This document shows, piece by piece, positions 23,169 to 33,500 of a stretch of DNA of 64,000 nucleotides (within the stretch, counting starts at the first letter, position 1; every line of letters starts with the position of its first letter). This stretch comes from Alistipes timonensis. GTDB lineage: Bacteria; Bacteroidota; Bacteroidia; Bacteroidales; Muribaculaceae. Below the pieces are notes generated by a model, which worked only from the letters and a program-made list of their open reading frames with translations, made no database searches and was not told the DNA's origin. The position numbers and the translations under genes were made by a program. The DNA lies in the NCBI GenBank assembly GCA_023663385.1, contig JAMPHO010000001.1, positions 980,881 to 1,044,880 of the forward strand, written 5' to 3'.

Positions 23169-25916
23169 TCAGTGCTTTAGAAGCTTCTTACCATTAAGGA
23201 TGTAGCATCCGGCGGGAAGGTGGCCGAAGCCAGCCTCGGGGGCGACGGGCTGTCCGGCGAGGTTGTAGACTATGCCGTCAACAAGGCCGTTGTCGCGGAT
23301 CACAGCGTCAACACCTGCCTGGTCGCTTAGATAGGTGCCTTTCACGGTCGCGCCCTCGGTTGTGATAGTCTCGGTGTGGCGGATGTCGGCCGAGGAGGCG
23401 GCGAAATGAATCTCAACCTCACCCTCTTCCACATCGTATGTGTTGCGGGTCTCATTGAAGTAAGCGAGCTGTTCGTGGCTTACGGGGATAGTCACCTCGG
23501 CGCTCTCGCCAGCTTTGAGTTCAACTCGGGCAAACCCTACGAGCTGGAGGCGCGGACGCTCGATCTGCGACTTGCAGGTGGCGTAGAGCTGCACCACCTC
23601 GGCACCGTCGCGGTCGCCGGTATTGGTTACTGTAAGCGAGGCATTGAGCGAGCCATCCTTGGAGAGCCGTCCCGAGGAGAGGGCGAAATCTGAATACTCG
23701 AAAGTAGTGTAGCTGAGGCCATGGCCGAAGGGATAGAGCGGAGTCTTGGTGTGATACATATAGGTGTACCCTGCCTTTCGGATTCCGTACTCCAGCATAC
23801 CCGAGGGGAGGTCGGAGAGTGAGCGGTACCAGGTGGTTGTCAGTTTGCCGCAAGGGTTGAAGTCGCCGTAGAGCACATCGGCGAGAGCCGCGCCCTGAGC
23901 CTGACCGTTATACCAGGCCTCGACAATGGCGGGGACGTTCTCAGCAGCCCAGGGTATCGTCATCGACGAGCAGGATTCAAGCACAAGCACTATGTTGGGG
24001 TTGACCTTATAGATAGCTTCGAGAAGCTTCTGCTGGTCGCCGGGGAGGTTGAGCGAGGTGCGGTCATTGCTCTCATCTGAAACATCGAGGTTGGTACCGC
24101 CGACAAAGACAACAACATCGGCCTTGGCAGCGATCTCGCAGGCGCGGGCTATGTCGGTCGACGCGGAGCCTGTAACATCGCAACCCTTGAAGTAATACGC
24201 GGGGCCCTGCTCCTCAAGCGGGTTGCTCACCGCGGGATCGAAGAAGCGGAACCAGTCCATATTGGCGCAATACTTGTCGCCGTTGGTGCCACCCTCGAAT
24301 TTGACGTAGACCTTGTGGGTGCCTTGGCAGAGAGCCGGATCAACATCGACCGACGTTTCGGCATAAGTGCTCCAGTTGCCGGTTGTCGGGCACTTCACCT
24401 CGGCCACCGGTTCGGCGGAGAGATTGTCGAGATAGAAGCGCGCCACAGTCGGGTTGTTATTCTTAGCGGCGTGGCATACGGTCAGGCGGGAGCACCCCTT
24501 GCCGAAATCAACACCGTCGAAAGCCACCCAGTCGTTATTGAAAATGTATCCCAGGTTGCCGCTGGAGCCGTTGGCCTCGTGGGTAAGGCGCTTGCTGCCA
24601 GAGGGTACTGACTGCTCCTCGGTGTCCTCGAACTGCACGGTGCCGTCGCTGGCCTTGTAGCCGAGCTTGGCGGCGATACCCTCGAAGGGGGTGGTGAGGT
24701 CGATGGGCGAGCCGGAGTAACCGCCGAGAATCACGGTGTTGGCAAGCGGACCTATCACCGCCACTGTTTTCTCGGGCGACAGCGGCAGGAAGCCACCCTC
24801 GTTCTTCAGCAGCACGACGGCCTCGCGGGCTGCTTTCAGCGCCAGAGCTCGATGCTCCTCGCAATCGAGTTTAGAGGAGGCCACCGAAGTCCATTTCACG
24901 TCGCTCTTGGCGTCAAATTCGCCTACCGAGAATCGGGCGGCGAGCACGCGGGTCAGAGCTGTGTCAAGTTCGGCCTCAGTCATCAGCCCCTTGTCGAGCG
25001 CCTCGCGGGCGTAGAGCTGGAAGGTAGTGCCGCAGTTGAGGTCCTCGCCGTTCTTTATGGATACGGCCACGGCCTCGGCACCGGTCTTCACATAGTGGTG
25101 TCGGTTGGTCTCCCATACATCGTCGACCGCGCCGCAGTCGGAGGTGACGAACCCGTCGAAGCCCCATTCTTTGCGCAGAATATCCATAAGCAGCAGGTGG
25201 TTGGCACCGCAGGGTATGCCGTTAACGGCGTTGTAGGCGCTCATCACCGACCTAACATTGCCCTCTTTGACAGCCATCTCGAACGCCGGTAGGTAATACT
25301 CGCGCAGGTCGCGGGCATCCATATCGGATGAGGTGCTGTGGCGCCCCTTCTCATAGTTGTTGGCGGCGAAATGCTTGGCGGTGGCAATGGTCTTGTAATG
25401 CTTGGGGTCATCCCCCTGCATACCCTTGATAAACTCCACGGCGAGCTTCCCGGTAAGGAAGGGGTCCTCGCCGTAGTTCTCCTCGTCGCGGCCCCAGCGC
25501 GGGTCGCGGCTCATATTGATGGTAGGACACCAATATATAAGGCCCTTGTTCTTGTCGTTGTTGTAGATGCGGCACTCGTCGGAAATCACCGTGGCCACGT
25601 CGCGCATCAGCTCAAGGTCCCAGGTTGATGAAAGCGCCTTGCTGACGGGGAAAGAGGTAGCCAGGCCGGAGCGTGCCACGCCGTGAATCGCCTCGTTCCA
25701 GTAGTTGAATCCCTGAAGTCCGAGGCGGCTGACGGCTTTGGTCTGGTGGCCCACCTGGTCGATTTTCTCGTCGAGGGTCATGCGCGACACCATGTCGGCC
25801 GCACGCTCCCAGTTGGAGAGCGACGGGTCTTTGTAAGGGTAATTTTGCCCAGAGGCGTTTGCGCCTGCGGCAATCGCGGCTAAAATAGCCGCCGTTCTGA
25901 TCAAATGGTTGGTCAT
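23169..25916 (-). CDS. GH3 glycosidase with CBM6-like insertion and sorting-like tail
   Basis: A 915-residue secreted glycoside hydrolase of family 3, probably a beta-xylosidase or beta-glucosidase. A signal peptide covers residues 1-23. The (beta/alpha)8 domain holds the nucleophile Asp260 (FVTSDCGAVDDVW) and KHFAANNYEKGRHST. The second domain is interrupted near residues 430-580 by a CBM6-like module (NNDWVAFDGVDFGKG to ANMDWFRFFDP). An Fn3-like domain follows (VVQLYATCKSQIERP). The last 45 residues (IVYNLAGQPV, LPAGCYILNGKKLLKH) resemble type IX sorting tails, which would fit with SprA in this window. No sugar-importer gene lies adjacent, so it is not in a typical polysaccharide-utilization locus. 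Confidence 0.88.
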   Translation of the reverse strand: MTNHLIRTAAILAAIAAGANASGQNYPYKDPSLSNWERAADMVSRMTLDEKIDQVGHQTKAVSRLGLQGFNYWNEAIHGVARSGLATSFPVSKALSSTWDLELMRDVATVISDECRIYNNDKNKGLIYWCPTINMSRDPRWGRDEENYGEDPFLTGKLAVEFIKGMQGDDPKHYKTIATAKHFAANNYEKGRHSTSSDMDARDLREYYLPAFEMAVKEGNVRSVMSAYNAVNGIPCGANHLLLMDILRKEWGFDGFVTSDCGAVDDVWETNRHHYVKTGAEAVAVSIKNGEDLNCGTTFQLYAREALDKGLMTEAELDTALTRVLAARFSVGEFDAKSDVKWTSVASSKLDCEEHRALALKAAREAVVLLKNEGGFLPLSPEKTVAVIGPLANTVILGGYSGSPIDLTTPFEGIAAKLGYKASDGTVQFEDTEEQSVPSGSKRLTHEANGSSGNLGYIFNNDWVAFDGVDFGKGCSRLTVCHAAKNNNPTVARFYLDNLSAEPVAEVKCPTTGNWSTYAETSVDVDPALCQGTHKVYVKFEGGTNGDKYCANMDWFRFFDPAVSNPLEEQGPAYYFKGCDVTGSASTDIARACEIAAKADVVVFVGGTNLDVSDESNDRTSLNLPGDQQKLLEAIYKVNPNIVLVLESCSSMTIPWAAENVPAIVEAWYNGQAQGAALADVLYGDFNPCGKLTTTWYRSLSDLPSGMLEYGIRKAGYTYMYHTKTPLYPFGHGLSYTTFEYSDFALSSGRLSKDGSLNASLTVTNTGDRDGAEVVQLYATCKSQIERPRLQLVGFARVELKAGESAEVTIPVSHEQLAYFNETRNTYDVEEGEVEIHFAASSADIRHTETITTEGATVKGTYLSDQAGVDAVIRDNGLVDGIVYNLAGQPVAPEAGFGHLPAGCYILNGKKLLKH

Positions 25917-26069
25917 TATAGTGTATCTTTTGATTTACGTTTTCTGTACTGAAATATCGCTTTTCAGATATGAACGGTCTGTCCGGCTACTGCGAAATTA
26001 GTCAAAGAATCCCCCCGTTTCGGGGTAAATATTGGCGGGAACGGCGGAAATTTTGTAAATTCGCGATAT
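25917..26069. promoter_or_regulatory. Divergent promoter region between GH3 and tsaC
   Basis: Rightward, ATTG (26031-26034), 21 bases, then TAAATTCG (26056-26063) would start transcription within a few bases of the tsaC ATG, giving an almost leaderless mRNA. An inverted repeat CTGAAA/TTTCAG (25949-25954, 25962-25967) lies 33 bases before the GH3 start and may be an operator for the glycosidase. Confidence 0.35.
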
Positions 26070-26684
26070 ATGAGTGTAAGCAATTTCAACAAACAGGGTG
26101 TCCGAGCGGATAATTTCGCCGAGGAAGCGCGCCGTGCCGCAGATGTAATGAGGCGCGGAGGCGTGGTTGTCTACCCCACCGACACGGTGTGGGGCATAGG
26201 TTGCGACGCCACCAACGACGAGGCGGTGCGCCGCGTCTACGAAATCAAGTGCCGGGCCGACCACAAGGCCATGATCGTGCTTGTGGGCTCCCCCGCCGAG
26301 GTCGAGCGCCACACCGACGGAGTTCCCGACATCGCTTACGAACTCATGGAGGCCGCCGAAGGGAGCCGCCCCGTAACCATTATTTATGACAAAGGGCGTA
26401 TGCTCGCCCCCTCGCTGCTCGGGCCCGACGGCTCTGTGGGGATTCGGGTCACAGGCGAAGCGTTCTCGCTCGCGCTGTGCCGGGCCATGCGGCGCCCCAT
26501 AGTGTCGACTTCGGCCAACATCAGCGGCGAGCCGACCCCCGCGCTCTTCAGCGAGATTTCACAAGAGATTCTCGACGCCGCCGACTACGTTGTCGGTTGC
26601 CGCCGCGGGGAGACCGAGCGCCGACTCCCATCATCCGTAATACGGCTAACCAACGACGGTGTGGTGGAGATTCTCCGCAAATAA
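26070..26684 (+). CDS. tsaC: L-threonylcarbamoyladenylate synthase (TsaC/Sua5/YrdC)
   Basis: A 204-residue YrdC-domain enzyme that makes threonylcarbamoyl-AMP for the t6A37 modification of ANN-decoding tRNAs. The signature GGVVVYPTDTVWGIGCDA is at about 30-47, followed by KCRADHKAMIVLV, and STSANISGEPTP near 147. Length fits the short TsaC form. It begins a tightly spaced plus-strand run: the next gene starts 12 bases after its stop. Cytoplasmic. Confidence 0.93.
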   Translation: MSVSNFNKQGVRADNFAEEARRAADVMRRGGVVVYPTDTVWGIGCDATNDEAVRRVYEIKCRADHKAMIVLVGSPAEVERHTDGVPDIAYELMEAAEGSRPVTIIYDKGRMLAPSLLGPDGSVGIRVTGEAFSLALCRAMRRPIVSTSANISGEPTPALFSEISQEILDAADYVVGCRRGETERRLPSSVIRLTNDGVVEILRK

Positions 26685-26696
26685 CCTTACCGCGCT

Positions 26697-28142
26697 ATGA
26701 GGCAACGGGTAAAAATCAGCGGCAAAAAGCAAATCGCGCGTTATGTCGCCGGCGACTGGTTGGCGACCTCCCTGGCGTGGCTCGCTTTCAACGTCATACG
26801 CTTTACCGACGTCGTGGAGCCCGCCAACGGGGCCCCCGACCTCACACTCGGCGCCTTCCTTATGATTCCCCCGGTGATACTCGGGCAGATTCTGTTCCCG
26901 ATCGGGATGCTCGGGGTGTATTACCTTTCGGGCTATTACAACAGGCCGTTTTTCAAATCGCGAATCGAGGAGTTTGTCACCACGTTCACCACAGCCGCCA
27001 TAGGGTCGCTCATCATATACTTCATAGCTATAATCGACGACCCGATTCCTGACCGCGCCAGCAACTACGAACTGTTGGCAATGCTGTTCGGGCTCCTTTT
27101 CTCGTTGGTCTACATAACCCGACTGAGTATCACGGCTTTTGCCACAAATATGGTTCACAGCGGGGTACTTGTGTTCCCAACCGTGATCGTTGGAACTGGC
27201 CCTGACGCGGTCGCGCTCTACAACCGCCTTACGTATCCCCGCAAGCGCCCTACGGGTTACAAGGTCGTGGGGTTCGCATCTTTCCCCGGAGTCGCCGCCC
27301 CGAAGACCCTTGAAGGGCTTCCGGTGGTGCCTCTCAGTAACATTTCCGAGGAACTTTCGCGGCTCGGGGCGAGCCATATCGCCCTTACGGCGCACCCCGA
27401 CGGCCTCGACGCCACCCTTCAGACCATCCACTCACTGTTCGGCCTGGGTTCGCCGGTGCTCATCTCCCCCAACCTGTTCAACCTGCTCACCCCGAAGCGC
27501 CGCCTGAGCGACGTGGCCGGGGAACCGCTTACCGACATCACGGTGCCGAGCGTGGGACAGAGCACGCTCAACCTCAAACGCGCCGGCGATGTGCTCGTAT
27601 CCTCCCTGGCCCTCATCGCGTTGCTCCCAGTGTTCGCCGCGGTAGCCATAGCCATAAAGCTCGACTCCAAAGGCACCGTGTTCTACCGACAGGAGCGCGT
27701 AGGGTATCAGAAACGCCCGTTCAGAATACTGAAATTCCGCACTATGCGCTCCGACGCGGAAAGCAAGGGGCCGCGCCTGAGCTCGGGCAACGACCCGAGA
27801 ATAACCCCCGTCGGGCGTTTTCTGCGGAAATACCGCATCGACGAGTTCCCCCAGTTCTGGAACGTGCTCAAGGGTGATATGTCGATAGTCGGGCCACGCC
27901 CCGAGCGCGAATATTTCATCCGGCAGATACTCCCGAAAGCCCCCTACTACGCCTTGGTCCACCAGGTGCGCCCGGGAATCACCTCCTGGGGCATGGTTAA
28001 ACACGGCTACGCCTCCTCGGTCGACGAGATGGTAAGCCGCTTGCAATACGACCTTATCTACCTCGACAACATATCGTTTCTGGTAGACTTGAAAATACTC
28101 TTCTACACCATCAACACGGTAGTCACCGGCAAAGGTGTGTGA
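26697..28142 (+). CDS. Polyprenyl-phosphate sugar-1-phosphate transferase (WcaJ-like)
   Basis: A 481-residue membrane enzyme starting exopolysaccharide or glycan assembly by moving a sugar-1-phosphate to undecaprenyl phosphate. Four N-terminal membrane segments (about 20-40, 52-76, 96-118, 126-144) precede a Rossmann-like region (VFPTVIVGTGPDAVALYNRL). The catalytic domain begins with a membrane hairpin at about 298-322, then contains KFRTMRSDAE, FLRKYRIDEFPQFWNVLKGD and SIVGPRPERE, the core of the bacterial sugar transferase family. It is in the tsaC-to-sprA run. The glycosyltransferase at 18.3 kb is the nearest other glycan gene. Confidence 0.9.
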   Translation: MRQRVKISGKKQIARYVAGDWLATSLAWLAFNVIRFTDVVEPANGAPDLTLGAFLMIPPVILGQILFPIGMLGVYYLSGYYNRPFFKSRIEEFVTTFTTAAIGSLIIYFIAIIDDPIPDRASNYELLAMLFGLLFSLVYITRLSITAFATNMVHSGVLVFPTVIVGTGPDAVALYNRLTYPRKRPTGYKVVGFASFPGVAAPKTLEGLPVVPLSNISEELSRLGASHIALTAHPDGLDATLQTIHSLFGLGSPVLISPNLFNLLTPKRRLSDVAGEPLTDITVPSVGQSTLNLKRAGDVLVSSLALIALLPVFAAVAIAIKLDSKGTVFYRQERVGYQKRPFRILKFRTMRSDAESKGPRLSSGNDPRITPVGRFLRKYRIDEFPQFWNVLKGDMSIVGPRPEREYFIRQILPKAPYYALVHQVRPGITSWGMVKHGYASSVDEMVSRLQYDLIYLDNISFLVDLKILFYTINTVVTGKGV

Positions 28143-28158
28143 TTCTAAAACATTTATA

Positions 28159-29979
28159 ATGCCCACACAGCAAACAATAGCAACGCCCCGGAGCGAACGC
28201 TTCCGCCAATGGTGGATGAGGATACTCATATGGCGCGAGCGCCATATCAAGGAGCGCACTTTCGTTATCCTGCTTTCCCTCGCGGTAGGTGTTTTTGCCG
28301 GACTCGCGGCGATGGTGCTCAAATGGCTTATCCATACGATAGCGTCGCTCCTCTCCACCAATATCAACCCTGTGGAGGGGAACTATCTCTACATAATACT
28401 GCCGGTAATAGGCATTCTGCTGGCCTGCTGGTATGTGCGCTATGTGGTGCGCGACAACATATCCCACGGTGTCACCCGGGTACTCTACTCCATATCGCAG
28501 AACAAGAGCCGCCTGAAGCCTCACAATATCTACACATCGGTAGTGGCCTCGTCAATCACCATCGGTTTCGGCGGATCGGTAGGTGCCGAGGGCCCGATTG
28601 TGTACACAGGCGCGGCTATCGGGTCGAACATCGGCCAGGCGTTCAGGCTCTCCCCCAGGGTGTTGATGATTCTCGTCGGGTGCGGCGCCGCCGCGGGTAT
28701 CGCCGGAATCTTCAAGGCTCCAATCGCCGGAATGCTTTTCACTCTGGAGGTGCTTATGCTCGACCTTACGACTGTCACCGTTATGCCGCTGCTGATCTCC
28801 TCTATCACAGCCGCGTCGGTTGCGTATGTGTTCACCGGCTACGACCTTGAGTTTTTCTTTACCCAGTCGGAACCGTTCGTGATCGGCAGAGTACCCTTCT
28901 TCATAGCCCTCGGTGTGTTCTGCGGCCTGGTGTCACTCTACTTCACGCGGGTGATGAATATGATGGAGCGCCTCTTCAGCAAGCGGCTCAACGTGCAGTG
29001 GAAGAAGACGCTCGTCGGTGGCTCAATTCTCGCCGCCCTCGTGTTTCTTTTCCCGCCCCTCTACGGCGAAGGCTACGGCTCGATCAACTCGCTGCTCAAC
29101 GGCGACCCATCGTCGATTGTCGACGGCTCTATATTCTACCCCGACCGCGGAAGCGTATGGTTCATAACCGTCTACATCGGGCTTATAATCCTCATGAAGG
29201 GTTTCGCGACCTCGGCCACCAACGGAGGCGGAGGCGTGGGTGGAACTTTCGCGCCCTCGCTCTACCTCGGATGTATGACCGGGTTCTTCTTTGCCTTCTT
29301 GCTCAACAACCTTGTGGGCGACCTCGACCTCTCGGTGAAGAATTTCGCACTGCTGGGGATGGCCGGAGTGATGTCGGGCGTCATGCACGCTCCACTGATG
29401 GGCATCTTCCTCACGGCGGAAATGACGGGGGGGTACCAACTCTTCCTCCCGCTGCTAATCGTGTCGACCCTCTCGTACGGCACCATCAAGCTCTTCGAGC
29501 CATACTCCATCTACACTATGCGTCTGGCCCGAAGCGGCAAACTGCTCACCCACCACAAGGATAAGGCTGTATTGACCCTTATGAAAATGTCGTCGGTGAT
29601 TGAGACCGACTTCCTCAGCGTCACTCCTGAGATGAACCTCAAGCAGATGGTCGACACCATATCGCTGTCGAAGCGCAACCTATTTCCGGTGCTCGACCCA
29701 GAGCAGAGGCTTATCGGCGTGGTGATTCTCGACGACATACGCAACATTATGTTCCGCCCCGACCTCTACAAGCGTATGTACGTCAGCCGCTTTATGTCGA
29801 TGCCCCCGGCGAAGCTCCGCACCACCGACACCATGGAAGCCGTTATGAAGACTTTCGACGACACTGGCGCCTGGAACCTCCCCGTAGTCGATGAAAATGG
29901 GCGCTACGCCGGATTCGTTTCCAAATCAAAGATTTTCAACTCATACCGCAGGGTGCTCCGCCACTATTCCGAAGACTGA
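28159..29979 (+). CDS. ClC-type chloride channel/transporter with CBS domains
   Basis: A 606-residue ClC-family membrane protein. The selectivity motif GSVGAEGP keeps the gating Glu found in proton-coupled ClC exchangers; GGGGVGGTFAPSLYLG supplies the second conserved motif. About ten membrane segments span residues 30-450. Two CBS domains form the cytoplasmic C-terminus (MKMSSVIETDFLSVTPEMNL and FMSMPPAKLRTTDTMEAVMK). The start at 28159 is preferred to one eight codons earlier because that would overlap the previous stop. Exchange of chloride for protons is likely from the Glu; regulation by nucleotide binding to CBS is possible. Confidence 0.9.
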   Translation: MPTQQTIATPRSERFRQWWMRILIWRERHIKERTFVILLSLAVGVFAGLAAMVLKWLIHTIASLLSTNINPVEGNYLYIILPVIGILLACWYVRYVVRDNISHGVTRVLYSISQNKSRLKPHNIYTSVVASSITIGFGGSVGAEGPIVYTGAAIGSNIGQAFRLSPRVLMILVGCGAAAGIAGIFKAPIAGMLFTLEVLMLDLTTVTVMPLLISSITAASVAYVFTGYDLEFFFTQSEPFVIGRVPFFIALGVFCGLVSLYFTRVMNMMERLFSKRLNVQWKKTLVGGSILAALVFLFPPLYGEGYGSINSLLNGDPSSIVDGSIFYPDRGSVWFITVYIGLIILMKGFATSATNGGGGVGGTFAPSLYLGCMTGFFFAFLLNNLVGDLDLSVKNFALLGMAGVMSGVMHAPLMGIFLTAEMTGGYQLFLPLLIVSTLSYGTIKLFEPYSIYTMRLARSGKLLTHHKDKAVLTLMKMSSVIETDFLSVTPEMNLKQMVDTISLSKRNLFPVLDPEQRLIGVVILDDIRNIMFRPDLYKRMYVSRFMSMPPAKLRTTDTMEAVMKTFDDTGAWNLPVVDENGRYAGFVSKSKIFNSYRRVLRHYSED

Positions 29980-30005
29980 CACCAACACGCAAAGACACAA
30001 CAGAG

Positions 30006-30587
30006 ATGATCGAATATATTTCCGGGAAGCTCGTAGAGCTGAACCCCGCCACTGCCATCATAGATAACTCCGGCATCGGATATGAGATGAACATATCCCT
30101 GAGCACCTTTTCGGCCATCCAGGGCAAGGAGCAGGTGAAGCTCTACGCCCACGAGGTAATACGCGAGGACGCCCACCTGCTCTACGGCTTCGCCACCACC
30201 GGCGAGCGCTCCCTGTTCCGCGAGATGATCGCGGTGAGCGGCGTCGGCGCCAACTCCGCGAGACTGATATTATCGTCGATTCCCCCGGCCGAACTGGAGA
30301 CCGTCATAGCCTCCGGCGACGAGAAGCGGCTTAAATCTGTTAAAGGAATCGGCGCGAAAACCGCCCAACGTATAATTGTTGACCTCAAAGATAAAATAAA
30401 ACCATCGGAAACTTCGTTATTATCGCAGCCGGCCACCCGCTCCGACGATTTCGAAGAAGCGCTGGCGGCACTGCTGATGCTCGGGTTCGCCAAACCCGCG
30501 TCGCAGAAGGTGCTTACAAAGCTCTTCACCGACGACCCCTCGCTCCGAGTGGAGCAGGCCGTCAAGAAGGCTTTGACAATGCTTTGA
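30006..30587 (+). CDS. ruvA: Holliday junction branch migration protein RuvA
   Basis: A 193-residue DNA-repair protein that tetramerises on Holliday junctions and loads RuvB. The N-terminal OB domain begins MIEYISGKLVELNPATAII, the two helix-hairpin-helix motifs lie at about 70-135 (VSGVGANSARLILS and VKGIGAKTAQRIIVDLKDK), and the flexible linker and C-terminal RuvB-binding domain end in VKKALTML. Complete. It lies seven bases upstream of sprA; a ruvA-sprA neighbourhood is, as I recall, common in Bacteroidetes. Confidence 0.95.
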   Translation: MIEYISGKLVELNPATAIIDNSGIGYEMNISLSTFSAIQGKEQVKLYAHEVIREDAHLLYGFATTGERSLFREMIAVSGVGANSARLILSSIPPAELETVIASGDEKRLKSVKGIGAKTAQRIIVDLKDKIKPSETSLLSQPATRSDDFEEALAALLMLGFAKPASQKVLTKLFTDDPSLRVEQAVKKALTML

Positions 30588-30594
30588 CCGCCTA

Positions 30595-33500
30595 ATGAAG
30601 AAACCGGGACTACGACCTCGTAAGCGTAACGCCATAAAACTCATAGCCACCGCGGGCTGCCTCGTGCTCCTCGCGGTTTCGGCCGTTCTGGCGAGCGCCC
30701 AGCTCGTAGGCCCCCCGACCAAGCAGCTACCCCCTCCCCCGCCGATGCCCCCGGTGCCCGCCAACCCGGCCGACTCGATCATGATGCCGTTCCCCGTGCG
30801 GCAGACCGTTCCGGCAAGTTACGAGGCGCTCATGGAGGACCAGTTCGCCGCCGACCTCGCAACCCCCTCGAACATAACCACATCCCCGGAGTTCGACCCC
30901 GAGACCGGCTACTATGTGATACGCACCAAATTAGGCGACACGGAGATAACCACCCCCTTCATCCTCTCGCGTAAACAGTATGACAACTGGCAGCTCCGCC
31001 AGTCGCTCCAGGAGTATTACCAGGAGCGCAACCAGGCCCTGGCCGAGGACCGCGAGAAGCAGCCGTTCAACATCTTCGATATGAACTTCGCCTACGGCCC
31101 GTTGGAGAAAATCTTCGGGCCCGGCGGCGTGCAGCTCAAAACGCAGGGATCGATCCAACTGAAAATGGGTGTGAAGTCCAACAAGACCGACAACCCGTCG
31201 CTCGCCGTTAACGCCCGACGCAAAACCTACTTCGACTTCGACCAGAAGATTCAGGCCACAATCAACGCCTCGGTTGGCGACCGCCTGAAGTTCGCGATGA
31301 CCTACAACACCGACGCGACCTTCGCCTTCGACTCGCAGAACATCAAGCTCGGCTACGAAGGTAAGGAGGACGACATCGTGAAGAGCATCGAGGCGGGCAA
31401 CGTGTCGCTCACCACCGGCTCATCGCTCATAAGGGGCTCCACGGCACTTTTCGGTATAAAGACTCAGCTGCAGTTCGGCAAACTCACCGCCACGGCCCTC
31501 GTGTCGCAGCAGAACTCCGAGTCGAAGACCGTCAACACCAAGGGTGGCGCCCAATCGACCGACTTCTCGGTTAACGCCGACCAGTATGACCAGAACCGCC
31601 ACTTCTTCCTGGCCCAATACTTCTACGACAATTACGACCAGTTCGCCGCCCGTCTGCCGCTGGTGACCTCCGGCATCAACATCACCCGTATCGAAGTATG
31701 GGTCACCAACAAGGGTGGCAAATACGACCAGTCGCGCAACATCGTGGCCTTCACCGACCTTGGCGAGAACCAGTATCTCGCCAACGGCTACTGGCAGCCC
31801 GACCACTCCATGCCGGTGCCTACCAACAACTCCAACAACCTTCTGCGGGTAATCAAGGAGGAATACCCCGATGCCCGCAACATCAACTCCGTAACCCAGG
31901 CACTCGAACCGCTCCGTGCTTTCGGCATCGAAGGTGGCAAGGACTTTGAAAAAGTGGAGAGCGCCCGACTCCTCAGCTCCTCGGAGTACACCCTCAACTC
32001 CACCCTCGGTTACATCTCCGTGAAAGCGCAGATCAACTCCGACGAAGTGCTCGGCGTGGCGTACCAATATACTTACAACGGGCAGGTTTACCAGGTGGGC
32101 GAATTTTCGTCGGACATCACGACCACCACGCAGTCGCTCTACGTCAAGATGCTGAAAAGCACCACCATCGACACGAAGATGCCTATGTGGCACCTTATGA
32201 TGAAAAACGTGTACTCGCTCGGAGCATACCAGGTGCAGCGCCAGAACTTCCGACTGAACATCAAGTACCTCAGCGACACCACCGGCACCCAGATCAACTA
32301 TCTGCCCGTGCCCTCGCTGAGCAACAAGCCGCTGCTCCAGGTGATGAACCTCGACCGCCTCGACTCCAACCAGCAGGGTAACCCCGACGGATTCTTCGAC
32401 TTCATCGACGGCTACACCATCATCCCCTCAACGGGCAAGGTGATTTTCCCGGTGGCCGAACCGTTCGGCTCACACCTCGAACGCCAGATCAACGACCCCG
32501 TGCTGGCCGAGAAATACGTCTACAAGGAACTGTACGACTCCACCCAGGTGGTCGCCCGCCAGTTCTCCGACAAAAACAAGTTCATACTGACCGGCTCCTA
32601 CCAGGCTTCATCCGGCTCGCAGATACGCCTCAACGCGATGAACGTGCCCCGCGGCTCGGTTGTGGTTATGGCCGGTGGCGTGCGCCTGGTCGAGAACTCC
32701 GACTATACGGTCGACTACTCGATGGGCATCGTCACCATCACCAACCAGAGCATCATCGACTCAGGCCAGAGCGTATCGGTAACCCTCGAAAACCAATCGC
32801 TCTTCTCAACGCAGCGCAAAACCCTCCTCGGGCTCGACCTCCAGTACGAGTTCAACAAGCACCTAAATATCGGCGCCACCATTCTCCACTTCTCCGAGAA
32901 AGCGCTGACCGAGAAAGTCAACATCGGCGATGAGACCATCAACAACTCGATGTTCGGCTTCAACCTCTCCTACAACACCAAGCTACAATGGCTTACGAAC
33001 CTTATCAACAAGATTCCGACCGTCAACGCCACCGCGCCGTCGCAGCTGAGCGTGACGGCCGAGGCCGCCATGCTCGTGCCCCACAAGCAGAAGTCGGGCA
33101 CCAACAAGGGTAGCTCCTATATCGACGATTTCGAATCGTCGCAGATCGGCATCGACCTCCGCTCGCCCTACGGATGGTTCACCGCCTCCACCCCCTACGA
33201 CCCGGGACGCGACGCCCTGTTCCCCGAGGCAGCGCTCAGCAACAACGTCGACTATGGCAAAAACCGCGCCCTGCTCAACTGGTACTATATCGACCGCCTT
33301 TTCACCGAACGCAACTCCTCGCTCTGCCCGAGCTACCTTAAGAACGACCTCAAGCAGCAGTCTAACCCCTATGTGCGCGAGGTAACCTCCAAGGAGATTT
33401 TCCCCGGCCGCGAGCTCACCTACGGCGAATCGTCGTACATACAGACCCTCAACCTCTCCTTCTACCCCAACGAGCGCGGCCCCTACAACCTCGACGACAC

